This document shows, piece after piece, positions 1 through 9,017 of a stretch of DNA of 64,000 nt. Numbering within the stretch: position 1 is the stretch's first letter; every line of letters starts with the position of its first letter. Location: positions 1-64,000 of the forward strand of contig PDPU01000026.1 of NCBI GenBank assembly GCA_002746645.1. The letters run 5' to 3'. Both the position numbers and the translations under genes were made by a program. Below the pieces are notes generated by a model that did no database searches, was not told where the DNA came from, and saw only the letters and a list, made by a program, of their open reading frames with translations. This DNA comes from Gammaproteobacteria bacterium (GTDB lineage: Bacteria > Pseudomonadota > Gammaproteobacteria > Granulosicoccales > Granulosicoccaceae).

Positions 1-105
1 CGGCTGGACGAGGTGGCGTGCAAGTTGAACACGCGCCCGCGGAAGACATTGAACTGGTCAAAACCTGTCGATATACTCAGTCAGACTGTTGCATTGACCG
101 CTTGA
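1..105 (+). mobile_element. IS30-family transposase, C-terminal end (cut by window edge)
   Basis: The first 34 codons of frame 1 run open from the window edge to a TGA at 103-105. They read RLDEVACKLNTRPRKTL followed by a proline-containing stretch and end in TVALTA. A 'LN.RPRKTL' block close to the stop is typical of the end of IS30-family DDE transposases. The rest of the element lies outside the window. The right end of the IS should fall within a few tens of bases after the stop, because the minus-strand gene at 77-217 changes character there. The family call is from recalled motif similarity, without a database comparison. Confidence 0.7.
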
Positions 106-217
106 GCCCAAGGCTTTCCAGCAAGGGTTTTGCAACGCGTGCTCCACCAATGAAGGTGTGTGTTGCAAAAATGACGATGCTCAATATTGTCGCTGACCAG
201 AGTAGGGGTACTTGCAT
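77..217 (-). pseudogene. Small membrane-protein gene truncated by the IS30 element
   Basis: A minus-strand ORF of 46 codons starts with ATG at 217, with GGAG 8 bases upstream (226-229), a good ribosome site. It begins MQVPLLWSATILSIVIFATH and continues with TFIGGARVAKPLLES. That is a hydrophobic helix followed by a conserved-looking 'H-FIGG--V-KPLL' segment. The last roughly ten codons overlap the transposase 3' end, so the natural reading frame was probably interrupted near position 110. The intact protein was likely a small inner-membrane protein with several helices. I do not recognise a named family. Confidence 0.5.
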
Positions 218-642
218 TGCGAATGCTCCATGGTCGTGTGTTCAGATGTGCAGCCTCGTATTTCGGGTGCGTATATTTTCCACCAGCATAGCCAGGAATC
301 GACAAGCAGGCCATTCTCCATCGACGTCACGCTTGTGCCTTCGGATCCGCCCGGCAGCCAGCACCTGATACATGTACTTCGTTCACCAGTCATAACGTAA
401 CATCCCCCCTGCCCAAACAACGATCCGAACGCTCGGACGTCGTGTACCCGTCGATTCCGACAACTCTGCCAGTCCAATTGGGTACAGACTCTGGGTGCGC
501 AGCTCCCGTGAGCGGTACACAACCGTTCAGTGATCTCGCGGCGTTTCCAGTAAACTTGCCGACACAACAGCCTTGCATCCTTCGCGCTTCCATCTCGTCA
601 GTCAACGTGACCAACAACCCGCAAAGCCAGACTTCGGACGTC
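218..642. other. Gene-free stretch between the truncated gene and glyQ
   Basis: I see no convincing coding region here. The open frames on both strands lack GC-rich third positions and have no recognisable motifs. The base composition looks less GC-rich than in the genes to the right. It should hold the divergent promoters of glyQ and of the truncated minus-strand gene, but no strong -35/-10 pair stands out. Confidence 0.5.
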
Positions 643-1629
643 ATGACCTTCCAGGGCATGATCGATGTACTCCAGCGCTACTGGTCGGCGCAGGGCTGCA
701 TCGTGCAGCAGCCCTACGACATGCCGATGGGCGCCGGTACCTTTCACAGCTCCACGTTCCTTCATGCCATCGGGCCGGAACCCTGGAACGCCTGTCATAC
801 CCAGGCTTCGCGCCGCCCGACCGACGGTCGCTATGGCGACAACCCCAACCGTCTGCAGCACTACTACCAGTTCCAGGTAGTCATGAAGCCCTCGCCAGAG
901 AACATGCAGGAGATCTACCTCGGTTCGCTGCGTGCGCTGGGTTTCGACCTGGCCGAACACGACGTGCGCTTCGTCGAGGACAACTGGGAATCGCCCACGC
1001 TCGGTGCCTGGGGACTGGGCTGGGAGGTGTGGCTCAACGGCATGGAAATCACGCAGTACACTTATTTTCAGCAATGCGGGGGCATGCCCTGCAGACCGGT
1101 GCTCGGTGAACTCGCCTATGGTATCGAGCGCATTGCCATGTACATCCAGCACGTGGAAAGCGTCTACGACCTGGTCTGGGGCCATACGCCGGCCGGCCCC
1201 GTCACCTATGGCGACGTGTTCCACCAGAACGAAGTCGAGCAGTCGGCCTACAACTTCGAGCACGCCGATGTCGATGCGCTGTTTCTGCAGTTCGCGCAGT
1301 GCGAGGCCGATTGCGAGCGACTCTGCGAAGCGGCGTTGCCGTTGCCAGCTTACGAGCAGGTGCTGACGGCCTCACACACTTTCAACCTTCTCGATGCACG
1401 CCATGCGCTTTCGGTAACCGAACGTCAGCGCTACATCCTTCGGGTGCGCGCCCTGGCAAGGAAAGCGGCCGAAACCTGGCATGCGCGGCGCGAAGCGCTC
1501 GGCTTCCCGTTGCTCGACAAGTCGGCCGCTGGAAATGACATTACCGAAACGTCGGCTGCCGATGGTGGCCCGGCCGATGATGCGGCGGGTGGCAACACGG
1601 CCAGTGCCGACAGCGGAGAAGGCACATGA
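643..1629 (+). CDS. glyQ: Glycine--tRNA ligase alpha subunit
   Basis: This is the catalytic alpha chain of the bacterial alpha2beta2 glycyl-tRNA synthetase, which charges tRNA-Gly with glycine using ATP. The ATG at 643 ([10 protein letters not shown]) fits the family start. The frame is open further upstream, to 442, but that part does not look coding. Class II motif 2 lies around residues 57-84 ([16 protein letters not shown] then HYYQFQVV) and motif 3 around 155-169 ([14 protein letters not shown]). The product is 328 aa, about 25 longer than E. coli GlyQ. The extra length is an Ala/Gly/Asp-rich tail after about residue 295. The stop overlaps the glyS start by 4 bases. Confidence 0.97.
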   Translation: MTFQGMIDVLQRYWSAQGCIVQQPYDMPMGAGTFHSSTFLHAIGPEPWNACHTQASRRPTDGRYGDNPNRLQHYYQFQVVMKPSPENMQEIYLGSLRALGFDLAEHDVRFVEDNWESPTLGAWGLGWEVWLNGMEITQYTYFQQCGGMPCRPVLGELAYGIERIAMYIQHVESVYDLVWGHTPAGPVTYGDVFHQNEVEQSAYNFEHADVDALFLQFAQCEADCERLCEAALPLPAYEQVLTASHTFNLLDARHALSVTERQRYILRVRALARKAAETWHARREALGFPLLDKSAAGNDITETSAADGGPADDAAGGNTASADSGEGT

Positions 1630-3701
1630 AGGATCTTCTGATCGAACTCGGCTGCGAGGATCTGCCGGCGGGCTCGATGCAGTCGCTGGCCGAGCAGCTG
1701 GCGGCGGGTGTGGCCGACGCGCTCCGGGCGGCAGGGCTCACGAGTGCGCAGGCGGCAGTATTCGCGACGCCACGGAGGCTCGGTCTGCGCATTGCCGACG
1801 TGGCGAGCGCGCAACCCGAGCAGCAGGTGAAACGCAAGGGGCCTTCGGTGGCGGCTGCCTTCGACGAGGCCGGGCAGCCCACGAAAGCGCTCGAGGGTTT
1901 CCTGCGATCCGCCGGGGCCACGCCGGAGAACCTTTCCCGCATCGAGACACCCAAGGGCGAATGGCTCATGCTCGAACAGACGCGTCCGGGCAAGTCGCTG
2001 GCTGCGGTGCTGGAAGCGGCGCTCCCGGACATCTTCAGGCACCTTTCGATGCCGCGGCGCATGCGCTGGTCGGACGAAACCCACGAATTCCTGCGCCCGG
2101 TGCTGTGGCTGTTGGCGCTGCATGGCAGCGAAGTGCTGCCCTTGTCGGCGTTCGGCCATGCTGCCGGCAACGAGACCCGCGGCCACCGTTCTCATTCACC
2201 CGGGCCGCACACCATCGGTACCCCTGCCGACTACGAAAGCGTGTTGCGCGCCGCGTACGTCGAGCCTGACATGCGGGTGCGCGAACAACGCATCGTCGAC
2301 GGGGTCGAAGCGGAGGCGAAACGCATGGGCGGCACGGCACTCCTGGACCCGGCACTGGTCGAGGAAGTCAATGCGCTCGTGGAATGGCCGGTGGCGCTCG
2401 GTGGGCGCTTCGAGGAAGCGTATCTCGCCATTCCCAAGGAAGCGCTGATCAAGACCATGCAGGAAAACCAGCGCTACTTCGCGGTACTTGACGCCGAGGG
2501 CGAGATACTGCCTGCCTTCGTGACCGTGGCGAACCTCGAATCGAGCAATCCGGCCACGGTGATCCAGGGCAACGAGCGCGTGATCCGTCCGCGTTTTGCC
2601 GACACCATGTTCTTCTGGCAACAGGATGCCCGGAAACGTCTGGCCGATCACACGCCGGCGCTCGCCGACATGCTCTTTCAGGAGAAACTCGGCAGCGTCG
2701 CCGACAAGTGCACGCGCATGCAGGACCTTGCCGCCTGGCTCGCCGACGAGATCGGCGCCGACAGCGCCGAGGTGGCGCAGGCGGTGTCCCTGTGCAAGTG
2801 CGATCTCAACACCGAAATCGTCAAGGAACTCGCGAGCATGCAGGGCATCTGCGGGCGCTACTATGCGGCACGCGACGGTCTGGTCGAGGCTGTGGCGCGC
2901 GCCATGGAAGAGCACTACTACCCACGCCATGCCGGGGCGCCGCTGCCCTCGAACGATGTCGCTGCCGTGGTGGCGCTGGCCGACCGCCTCGACACGCTCG
3001 TCGGCATCTTCGGCATCGGCCTGAAGCCCACCGGGGCGAAGGATCCCTATGCGCTGCGTCGTGCCGCGCTCGCCATCGTGCGCATGCTCATCGAGAAGGA
3101 CATCGACCTCTCGCTCGACGCCATGCTCGAGAAGGCACACGATGCCTACGGCAGCATCCTCACCGAGGCCGACCCGGCCGCAGTCAAGGCCTACGTCATC
3201 GAACGCCTGCGTGGTTACCTCGCCGAGCGTGGTCATCCGGTGGATGCCATCGAAGCAGTACTTGCCGCCGAGTCCGATCGGCCACTCGATATCGAAGCGC
3301 GGCTCGAGGCGGTGACCACTTTCCGCAGGGAACCGGCGGCCGAGGCGCTGGCGGCTGCGGCCAAGCGCGTCGGCAACATCCTCGACAAGGCCACGGGCAA
3401 CCCGGGCGAGGCCGGCGTGGATCCGTCGCTGCTGCGCGAGAGCGCGGAGCAGGCGCTGCATCGCGAACTGTTGGCGCTGAAGCCGTCGGTCGACGCCTGC
3501 CGTCGCGAGAAGAACCATGCGCAGGCCCTGGTTGCCATGGCCACCCTGCGAGACCCCGTGGACACCTTCTTCGATTCGGTCATGGTCAACGCCGATGATC
3601 CGGCGCTGAAGGCCAATCGTCTTGCGCTGCTCGCCGAACTCGACGCGCTCTTCAATGCCAGTGCCGACATCGGCCGGCTGCAGTCGACGGGCAGCTCATG
3701 A
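1626..3701 (+). CDS. glyS: Glycine--tRNA ligase beta subunit
   Basis: This is the beta chain of the heterotetrameric glycyl-tRNA synthetase. It carries the tRNA-binding, HD-like and anticodon-binding regions and is required for aminoacylation together with GlyQ. The protein starts [19 protein letters not shown], the standard GlyS opening. At 691 aa it matches the usual length. Recognisable family blocks include [17 protein letters not shown] near residue 275 and [19 protein letters not shown] near residue 460. ATGA overlaps at both ends link it translationally to glyQ upstream and gmhB downstream. Confidence 0.97.
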   Translation: MKDLLIELGCEDLPAGSMQSLAEQLAAGVADALRAAGLTSAQAAVFATPRRLGLRIADVASAQPEQQVKRKGPSVAAAFDEAGQPTKALEGFLRSAGATPENLSRIETPKGEWLMLEQTRPGKSLAAVLEAALPDIFRHLSMPRRMRWSDETHEFLRPVLWLLALHGSEVLPLSAFGHAAGNETRGHRSHSPGPHTIGTPADYESVLRAAYVEPDMRVREQRIVDGVEAEAKRMGGTALLDPALVEEVNALVEWPVALGGRFEEAYLAIPKEALIKTMQENQRYFAVLDAEGEILPAFVTVANLESSNPATVIQGNERVIRPRFADTMFFWQQDARKRLADHTPALADMLFQEKLGSVADKCTRMQDLAAWLADEIGADSAEVAQAVSLCKCDLNTEIVKELASMQGICGRYYAARDGLVEAVARAMEEHYYPRHAGAPLPSNDVAAVVALADRLDTLVGIFGIGLKPTGAKDPYALRRAALAIVRMLIEKDIDLSLDAMLEKAHDAYGSILTEADPAAVKAYVIERLRGYLAERGHPVDAIEAVLAAESDRPLDIEARLEAVTTFRREPAAEALAAAAKRVGNILDKATGNPGEAGVDPSLLRESAEQALHRELLALKPSVDACRREKNHAQALVAMATLRDPVDTFFDSVMVNADDPALKANRLALLAELDALFNASADIGRLQSTGSS

Positions 3702-4255
3702 AACTCATCGTGCTCGACCGGGATGGTGTCATCAACGAGGATGTCACTGGCACGATCACGAAGCCCGAACAGTGGCAACCGATCGAGGGCAGCCTCGACG
3801 CCATCGCGCGCCTGAGCCAGGCGGGTTGGCATGTGGCCGTGACCAGCAACCAGAGCGGCATTGCCCGCGGCCTGCTCGATCTCGACACGCTCAATGCCAT
3901 TCACCGGAAGATGCACGATGCGGTGCTGCGCGCCGGCGGGCGCATCGACGTGGTGGCCTTCTGTCCGCACACCGACAGTGACGACTGCAACTGCCGCAAG
4001 CCTGCACCCGGCATGCTCTATTCGATCAGCGAGCGCCTCGGTGTCGATCTTGCCGACGTCATCGTGGTCGGCGACTCGCTCCGCGACATGCAGGCGGCCA
4101 TGGTTGCGGCGGCAAGGCCCGTGCTCGTGCGTACCGGCAAGGGCCAACGCACTCTCGACAACAACAAGGGGCTCGGGCGCATCCCGATCCATGACGATCT
4201 TGCCAGCTTCGTGACCGAACTCCTGGCGGGCGACAGCGAGGAATCGAAGACATGA
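3698..4255 (+). CDS. gmhB: D-glycero-beta-D-manno-heptose 1,7-bisphosphate 7-phosphatase
   Basis: This HAD-superfamily phosphatase removes the C7 phosphate from heptose bisphosphate in the synthesis of ADP-heptose for lipopolysaccharide inner core. HAD motif I is LDRDGVIN with Asp7 and Asp9. Motif II threonine/serine is in VTSNQSG near residue 50, and the motif III/IV acidic pair is in VVGDSLRD near 124-130. The zinc-binding loop of GmhB is present: Cys89, His91, Cys97, Cys99 (CPHTDSDDCNC). The length of 185 aa is normal. It overlaps glyS and the following acyltransferase by 4 bases each. Confidence 0.93.
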   Translation: MKLIVLDRDGVINEDVTGTITKPEQWQPIEGSLDAIARLSQAGWHVAVTSNQSGIARGLLDLDTLNAIHRKMHDAVLRAGGRIDVVAFCPHTDSDDCNCRKPAPGMLYSISERLGVDLADVIVVGDSLRDMQAAMVAAARPVLVRTGKGQRTLDNNKGLGRIPIHDDLASFVTELLAGDSEESKT

Positions 4256-5043
4256 AACCTGGCTACGTGCTGCTGCTGTGGCTCCGCAGTCTGGTGTTCT
4301 GGGTGTGGCAGGTCCTCAATACCCTCATCATGGGCATACCGGTGATCGTCGCCTCCGCCTTTTCCTTCGATGCGGGTTACCGCTTCGGTTTCCTCTGGAT
4401 TGCCGGGAACCTCCTCGGTCTGCGTTACATCTGTGGTGTCCGCTGGGACATCGATGGCCGGGAGAACATCCCCGATGAACCCTGTCTGATCCTCTGCAAG
4501 CACCAGAGCACCTGGGAAACCTACTTCATCCCCACGGTCTGTTACCCGGCGGTGTTCGTGGCGAAGAAATCGCTGGCGAGCATTCCCCTGTTCGGTTGGT
4601 CGCTCAGGGCGCTCGACTTCATTCTCATCGATCGTTCGGCCGGCAAGAGCGCCATTCAACAGATGATCGAACAGACCCGCGAGAAGCTCGCGCAGGGACG
4701 TTGGGTCGTCGTCTTTCCCGAAGGTACGCGGCGTCCGCTGGATGCGCCACCGAGCTACCGCATCGGTGGCGCCGTGGTGGCGCAGAAGGTGCCGACCGAT
4801 GTGCTGCCCGTGGCCATCAATGCCGGCGAGTACTGGCCGCGCCTCGGCTTCATCAAGTGGCCCGGCACCATTCGCATGAGTTTCGGCCCGGTCATCCGGA
4901 GTGAAGGGCGGTCGCCCGAAGCGATTCTCGACGAGACACGCGAGTGGATCGAGACGCGCACGGCCGAAATCAGCGATCCGGATGCGCCGGTACGTCGCTT
5001 CGAGAGGGAAACGGCGGGCACCTGGCTGCGCTTCCTGCGCTGA
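4252..5043 (+). CDS. 1-acylglycerol-3-phosphate acyltransferase (PlsC-like)
   Basis: This membrane acyltransferase probably transfers a fatty acyl chain to lysophosphatidic acid in phospholipid synthesis. A hydrophobic N-terminus (about residues 5-60) is followed by the catalytic block KHQSTWET with His84 and Glu89. This is the H-x4-E variant of the usual H-x4-D, seen in this subfamily. Later motifs are FVAKKSLASIPLFGW (about 102-116), IDRS (126-129) and FPEGTR (155-160). It is the last gene of the glyQ-glyS-gmhB operon, an arrangement found in other gammaproteobacteria. The exact acyl acceptor cannot be read from sequence. Confidence 0.87.
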   Translation: MKPGYVLLLWLRSLVFWVWQVLNTLIMGIPVIVASAFSFDAGYRFGFLWIAGNLLGLRYICGVRWDIDGRENIPDEPCLILCKHQSTWETYFIPTVCYPAVFVAKKSLASIPLFGWSLRALDFILIDRSAGKSAIQQMIEQTREKLAQGRWVVVFPEGTRRPLDAPPSYRIGGAVVAQKVPTDVLPVAINAGEYWPRLGFIKWPGTIRMSFGPVIRSEGRSPEAILDETREWIETRTAEISDPDAPVRRFERETAGTWLRFLR

Positions 5044-5044
5044 G

Positions 5045-5836
5045 TCAGCCGAGGGCGAACAGGGCCTTGGCGTTGCGCGTGGTCGCGGCGGCAATGCGCC
5101 TTTCGGGTTCCTCGCGAATTGCGGCGATGGCGGCCAGCACCTCGCGGATGCGTGCAGGTTCATTGCGTGCCGACCAGTCATTCCCCGGCGGCTGCCACGG
5201 TGCATCGGTTTCGAGCAGCAGCGATTCGAGTGGAACGGTGGCAACGGTTTCCCTGAGGCGGCGGGCGTTCTTGCGTGTGACGACGCCGCCCACGCCGATG
5301 TGAAAGCCCAGTTCGACAAGCTGTCGCGCTTCCTCGGCCGAACCGCCGAAGCTGTGGAACACGCCACGGCTCACGCCGCTCTCGCGCACGAGGCGCATCG
5401 CATCGCCCACAGCCTTGACCGCGTGCACGATGACCGGCAGCGAGAACTCGCGCGCGAGCGCGAGCTGGGCGCCGAAGAAGAACTGCTGGCGTTCGCGCCC
5501 GGCCTTGTAGTCGGGACGGTAGTCGAGCCCGCACTCGCCGATGGCCACGGCCACCTCCCGTCCGAGCCAGGCCGCGAGTTCGGCGATGTCCTCCTGCTCG
5601 TGCTCGTCGAGAAAGCAGGGATGGATGCCGAAGGCGGCGTGCAGACGGCGTTCGGTAGCGGCCGTGTCACGCACCCGTGGCCAGTCGCGTCGCAGGATGG
5701 ACGGAATGACCATCGAGCCCACTTCGGCCGCACGGGCACGTGCGATCACGTCACTGCGATCGGCGTCGAAGGCGGCCACGTCGAGATGTACATGGCTGTC
5801 GACGAGAGCGGCTCGGAACTGTCGCTGGCGGCGCAC
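5045..5836 (-). CDS. TatD-family metal-dependent hydrolase / DNase
   Basis: TatD proteins are TIM-barrel metallohydrolases with 3'-5' exonuclease activity on DNA and RNA. Metal ligands are recognisable in order: DSHVHLD near the N-terminus, GECGLDY, VIVHAVKAVGD, VFHSFGG and LLLETDAPW. The start is uncertain. The frame is open to 5884 (TTG), but a promoter-like pair sits across that region, so I place the start at the GTG at 5836, giving 263 aa, a normal family length. No clear ribosome site precedes it. It is convergent with the acyltransferase and transcribed away from the metallopeptidase. Confidence 0.85.
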   Translation of the reverse strand: MRRQRQFRAALVDSHVHLDVAAFDADRSDVIARARAAEVGSMVIPSILRRDWPRVRDTAATERRLHAAFGIHPCFLDEHEQEDIAELAAWLGREVAVAIGECGLDYRPDYKAGRERQQFFFGAQLALAREFSLPVIVHAVKAVGDAMRLVRESGVSRGVFHSFGGSAEEARQLVELGFHIGVGGVVTRKNARRLRETVATVPLESLLLETDAPWQPPGNDWSARNEPARIREVLAAIAAIREEPERRIAAATTRNAKALFALG

Positions 5837-5868
5837 GCGGGTGTCGGGAAGGGAGGTGTGAACGAGCG

Positions 5869-5897
5869 AGTATTCGTGCCACAATTCGGTCTGTCAA
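5869..5897 (-). promoter_or_regulatory. Predicted sigma-70 promoter of tatD
   Basis: On the minus strand a perfect TTGACA (5892-5897) is followed after exactly 17 bases by AATACT (5869-5874), which matches TATAAT at four of six bases. Transcription would begin near 5862. This makes the more upstream TTG start codon of tatD unlikely. Confidence 0.5.
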
Positions 5898-5996
5898 GCC
5901 CGCACCGGAGCCTGCCAACCTTCGAGCCGTCCGGCGTCGGCGCGCCGAGGGTAGAGGCACACCGGCAAGGGCACGTGCAATTTCGGAGCATGCAGC

Positions 5997-6866
5997 ATGC
6001 GCTGGCAGGGACAACGCAGAAGTCGCAACGTCGAAGATCGCCGCGGTCGCGGTGGTGGGCGCCTCGGGGTGCCGCTCGGTGGGGGTGGCGGACTCAAACT
6101 CGGCGGAGGCATGGGCATCATCGTATTGCTCATCGGCCTCTATTTCGGTGTCGACCTCACCGGCATCGTCGGCAGCAACAGCAGTGGCGGCCTGCCGCGG
6201 ATCTCCGGACAGCCCGTCGATCGCAGCAATGATGAAGCGGCCGATTTCGTGACGTCGGTGCTCGGCACCACCGAGGATGTCTGGAGCAAGCTCTTTCAGC
6301 AGGCCGGGCAGACTTATCGGCCGCCCAAACTCGTGCTGTTCAGCGACGTGGTGCAATCGGCCTGCGGCACCACCTCGTCGGCGGCCGGACCCTTCTACTG
6401 CCCGGGGGATGATCAGGTCTACATTGATCTGAGCTTCTTCCGCCAGTTGCAGGCCATGGGCGCCAGTGGCGACTTTGCCCAGGCCTACGTCATTGCTCAC
6501 GAGGTCGGGCATCATGTGCAGAACCTCCTCGGCGTGTCGATGGCGGTGCAGCAGCGTCGCCAGCAGGTCGGCAAGGCCGAGGGCAACGCACTGTCGGTGC
6601 GTGCCGAACTGCAGGCCGACTGCTACGCCGGCGTCTGGGCGCACCATGCGCACAAGGACTTCCAGCTGCTCGAAGCGGGCGACCTCGAAGAGGGCATGAA
6701 CGCCGCGGCCAAGATCGGTGACGATGCGCTCATGTCTCAGGCAGGCAGTGTGCCACACCCCGAGTCCTTCACCCACGGCAGTTCCGAGCAGCGTCAGCAG
6801 TGGCTCTACCGCGGGCTCGAAACGGGCGACCCGCAGGCCTGCGATACCTTCGGTTCGGCCATCTGA
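5997..6866 (+). CDS. YpfJ-type neutral zinc metallopeptidase, membrane-anchored
   Basis: The protein has a basic, glycine-rich N-terminus, one membrane helix (about residues 39-55, GIIVLLIGLYFGVDL) and a large domain carrying the zinc-protease signature HEVGHHVQ with His168, Glu169 and His172. It matches the conserved YpfJ-like 'neutral zinc metallopeptidase' family of 280-300 aa. Further family blocks are FYCPGDDQVYIDLSFF and RAELQADCYAGVWAH, the latter probably giving the third zinc ligand. Physiological substrates are not known. GGAG 9 bases before the ATG supports the start. It lies 13 bases before the ATPase gene. Confidence 0.88.
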   Translation: MRWQGQRRSRNVEDRRGRGGGRLGVPLGGGGGLKLGGGMGIIVLLIGLYFGVDLTGIVGSNSSGGLPRISGQPVDRSNDEAADFVTSVLGTTEDVWSKLFQQAGQTYRPPKLVLFSDVVQSACGTTSSAAGPFYCPGDDQVYIDLSFFRQLQAMGASGDFAQAYVIAHEVGHHVQNLLGVSMAVQQRRQQVGKAEGNALSVRAELQADCYAGVWAHHAHKDFQLLEAGDLEEGMNAAAKIGDDALMSQAGSVPHPESFTHGSSEQRQQWLYRGLETGDPQACDTFGSAI

Positions 6867-6879
6867 TCGGTCTTCAATC

Positions 6880-7728
6880 ATGCGCATGACCCGCGAAGAA
6901 TTCTTCGCCTGGCCGACACGTCGGCTGACCTTCTACGGCATGTCGGGCGTCGGCAAGACGCGCCTCGCCAACATGCTACGTGGTGATGACTGGTTCCACT
7001 ATTCGGTGGACTACCGCATCGGCACGCGCTACCTCGGCGAAGCGATTCTCGACAACATCAAGCGCAAGGCCATGCAGGTGGATTTCCTCAGGGAACTGCT
7101 CCTGAGCGATTCGATCTACATCTCGAACAACCTGAGCGTCGACAACCTCACGCCGCTGTCGACCTTCCTCGGCATGGTGGGCAACCCCGAGAAGGGCGGG
7201 CTGACGCTCGCCGAGTTCAAGCACCGTCAGGCGCTGCACTACGACGCCGAGGTACAGGCCATGCGCGACGTGCCCGCGTTCATCGACAAGGCCGCCGACA
7301 TCTACGGCTACGAACACTTTCTCAACGACGCGAGTGGCAGCCTCTGCGAAATCGATGACGAAGCGGTGTTCGAGGCCATTGCCCGCGACACGCTCATGAT
7401 CTACATCGAGGCGAGTGACGAAGACGAGCAGTTCCTGATCGAGCGCGCCGCGGCCAATCCGAAGCCGCTCTACTACCGCGAACCCTTTCTCGACGAACAC
7501 CTCGCGCGCTACATGCACGAGCAGGGGCACGAGTATGTCGTCGAGGTCGACCCCGAAGAGTACGTGCGCTGGGTGTTTCCCCATCTCTTCCGTTCGCGTG
7601 TGCCGCGTTTCCAGGCCATCACCGAGAAGTACGGCTATGCGGTGAAGGCGCGCGATGCCTATGCCACGCGTTCCGTCGATGACGTCATGCAGCTCATCGG
7701 TGATGCGCTCGAACGCGGTGAGCAGTGA
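6880..7728 (+). CDS. P-loop ATPase of unknown function, paired with metA
   Basis: The 282-aa protein opens with a Walker A loop, GMSGVGKT at residues 20-27. This is followed by a region rich in conserved-looking aromatic and charged blocks (YRIGTRYLGEAILDNIK, SIYISNNLSVDNLTPLS, YREPFLDEHLARYM). A candidate Walker B is LMIYIEAS near residue 172. There is no transmembrane segment. The gene ends only 3 bases before metA and probably shares its transcript, so a role connected with methionine or sulfur metabolism is plausible but unproven. I cannot assign a named function. It resembles small nucleotide-binding kinases/ATPases only in the P-loop. Confidence 0.75.
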   Translation: MRMTREEFFAWPTRRLTFYGMSGVGKTRLANMLRGDDWFHYSVDYRIGTRYLGEAILDNIKRKAMQVDFLRELLLSDSIYISNNLSVDNLTPLSTFLGMVGNPEKGGLTLAEFKHRQALHYDAEVQAMRDVPAFIDKAADIYGYEHFLNDASGSLCEIDDEAVFEAIARDTLMIYIEASDEDEQFLIERAAANPKPLYYREPFLDEHLARYMHEQGHEYVVEVDPEEYVRWVFPHLFRSRVPRFQAITEKYGYAVKARDAYATRSVDDVMQLIGDALERGEQ

Positions 7729-7731
7729 GTC

Positions 7732-8823
7732 ATGCCACTCGTCGCGCACAACGATCTACCGAGCTACCAGCGCCTCCGGCACGAGGGCTACCGCATTCTC
7801 TCGCCCGAGCGCGCCCGCAGCCAGGCGATCCGTCCGATTCACATCGGGCTGCTGAACATGATGCCGGATACCGCGCTCGAAGCCACCGAGCGTCAGTTCT
7901 TCCGCCTGATCGGTTCGAGCAACCCGATCACACAGTTCTTCGTGCACCCTTTCACGCTCGACAGCATTCCCCGCGGCGCACGGGCGCGTGCCCATATCGA
8001 CGGGTTCTACGAATCCTTCGACGACATCCGCCGCGACGGGCTCGATGCCCTGATCGTGAGTGGTGCCAACGTGATCGGGGATGATCTTTCCCGGGAAGTG
8101 TTCTGGGGATCGCTGTGCGAGGTGTTCGACTGGGCCGATGCCAACGTGACCTCCACGCTCTGCTCCTGTCTTGCCACACACGCCCTGATGCTGTCACGCC
8201 ACGGTGTGCGGCGGCGCGGCCTTGCCGAGAAGTGCTGGGGGGTGTTCGAGCACAAGGTCACACGCGCCGATCATCCGCTCGTGGCCGACATCAACACCGA
8301 GCTTGCGGTGCCGCATTCGCGCTTCAACGAGATCACGCGCGAGCAGTTCGAGGCGGCGGGCCTGCACGTACTGATCGAGGGAGAGGAATCCGGCGTGCAA
8401 CTCGTCGTGAGTCCCGATGGCTTTCGCCAGGTATGTTTCCAGGGGCATCCCGAATACGACAGCATCAGCCTCCTCAAGGAATACAAGCGCGAAGTGGCGC
8501 GCTACTTCCGCGGTGAAACCGATCGCTACCCACCGTTTCCGCGGCACTACTTCGATCTCTTCACGCGAACACTGTTCGACGAATACGCCGCAAGGCTGCG
8601 TGCGGCGCGTGCGGCGTCGACCGAGCCACCGGCCTTTCCCGAAAGGCTCGTCGTCGACAGGCTCGGCAACACCTGGCACGACAGTGGCGAGGCTCTCGTC
8701 GGCAACTGGATCGGTCTTGTGTATCAGATCACGCACGTCGAGCGTGAACTGCCCTACATGCACGGCGTGAATCGCGACGATCCTCTCGGTTGGCTCGGCG
8801 GAGACGTGTCCCGCCTCACGTAA
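7732..8823 (+). CDS. metA: Homoserine O-succinyltransferase (MetA family)
   Basis: MetA acylates homoserine, the first dedicated step of methionine synthesis. The family fold is recognisable from IGLLNMMPDTALEATERQFF (residues 38-57). The catalytic cysteine Cys146 lies in STLCSCLATH, aligned with STLFVCWA of E. coli. The active-site pair His239/Glu241 is in QGHPEYDS. The length of 363 aa is longer than E. coli MetA (309) because of an extended C-terminus. Whether succinyl- or acetyl-CoA is used cannot be decided from these motifs. It follows the P-loop ATPase after 3 bases. Confidence 0.88.
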   Translation: MPLVAHNDLPSYQRLRHEGYRILSPERARSQAIRPIHIGLLNMMPDTALEATERQFFRLIGSSNPITQFFVHPFTLDSIPRGARARAHIDGFYESFDDIRRDGLDALIVSGANVIGDDLSREVFWGSLCEVFDWADANVTSTLCSCLATHALMLSRHGVRRRGLAEKCWGVFEHKVTRADHPLVADINTELAVPHSRFNEITREQFEAAGLHVLIEGEESGVQLVVSPDGFRQVCFQGHPEYDSISLLKEYKREVARYFRGETDRYPPFPRHYFDLFTRTLFDEYAARLRAARAASTEPPAFPERLVVDRLGNTWHDSGEALVGNWIGLVYQITHVERELPYMHGVNRDDPLGWLGGDVSRLT

Positions 8824-9017
8824 GACAGGGTTGCAGCGAAAGTCATCGCCGATTCGGCCGCTCACGTTTTTACCTGAAGAAAGGATCGACAAGAATCCTC
8901 ATGGTGGAAATTGTTGACGGGCGCGAGGACATGCAGTGCGCCCGGTTTTTCGAAACCGGCAAGCGGGTGCTGCCGCGTTCCGGGATCGGATACCCGCTGC
9001 ATCGGGCGGTGAAGCGA

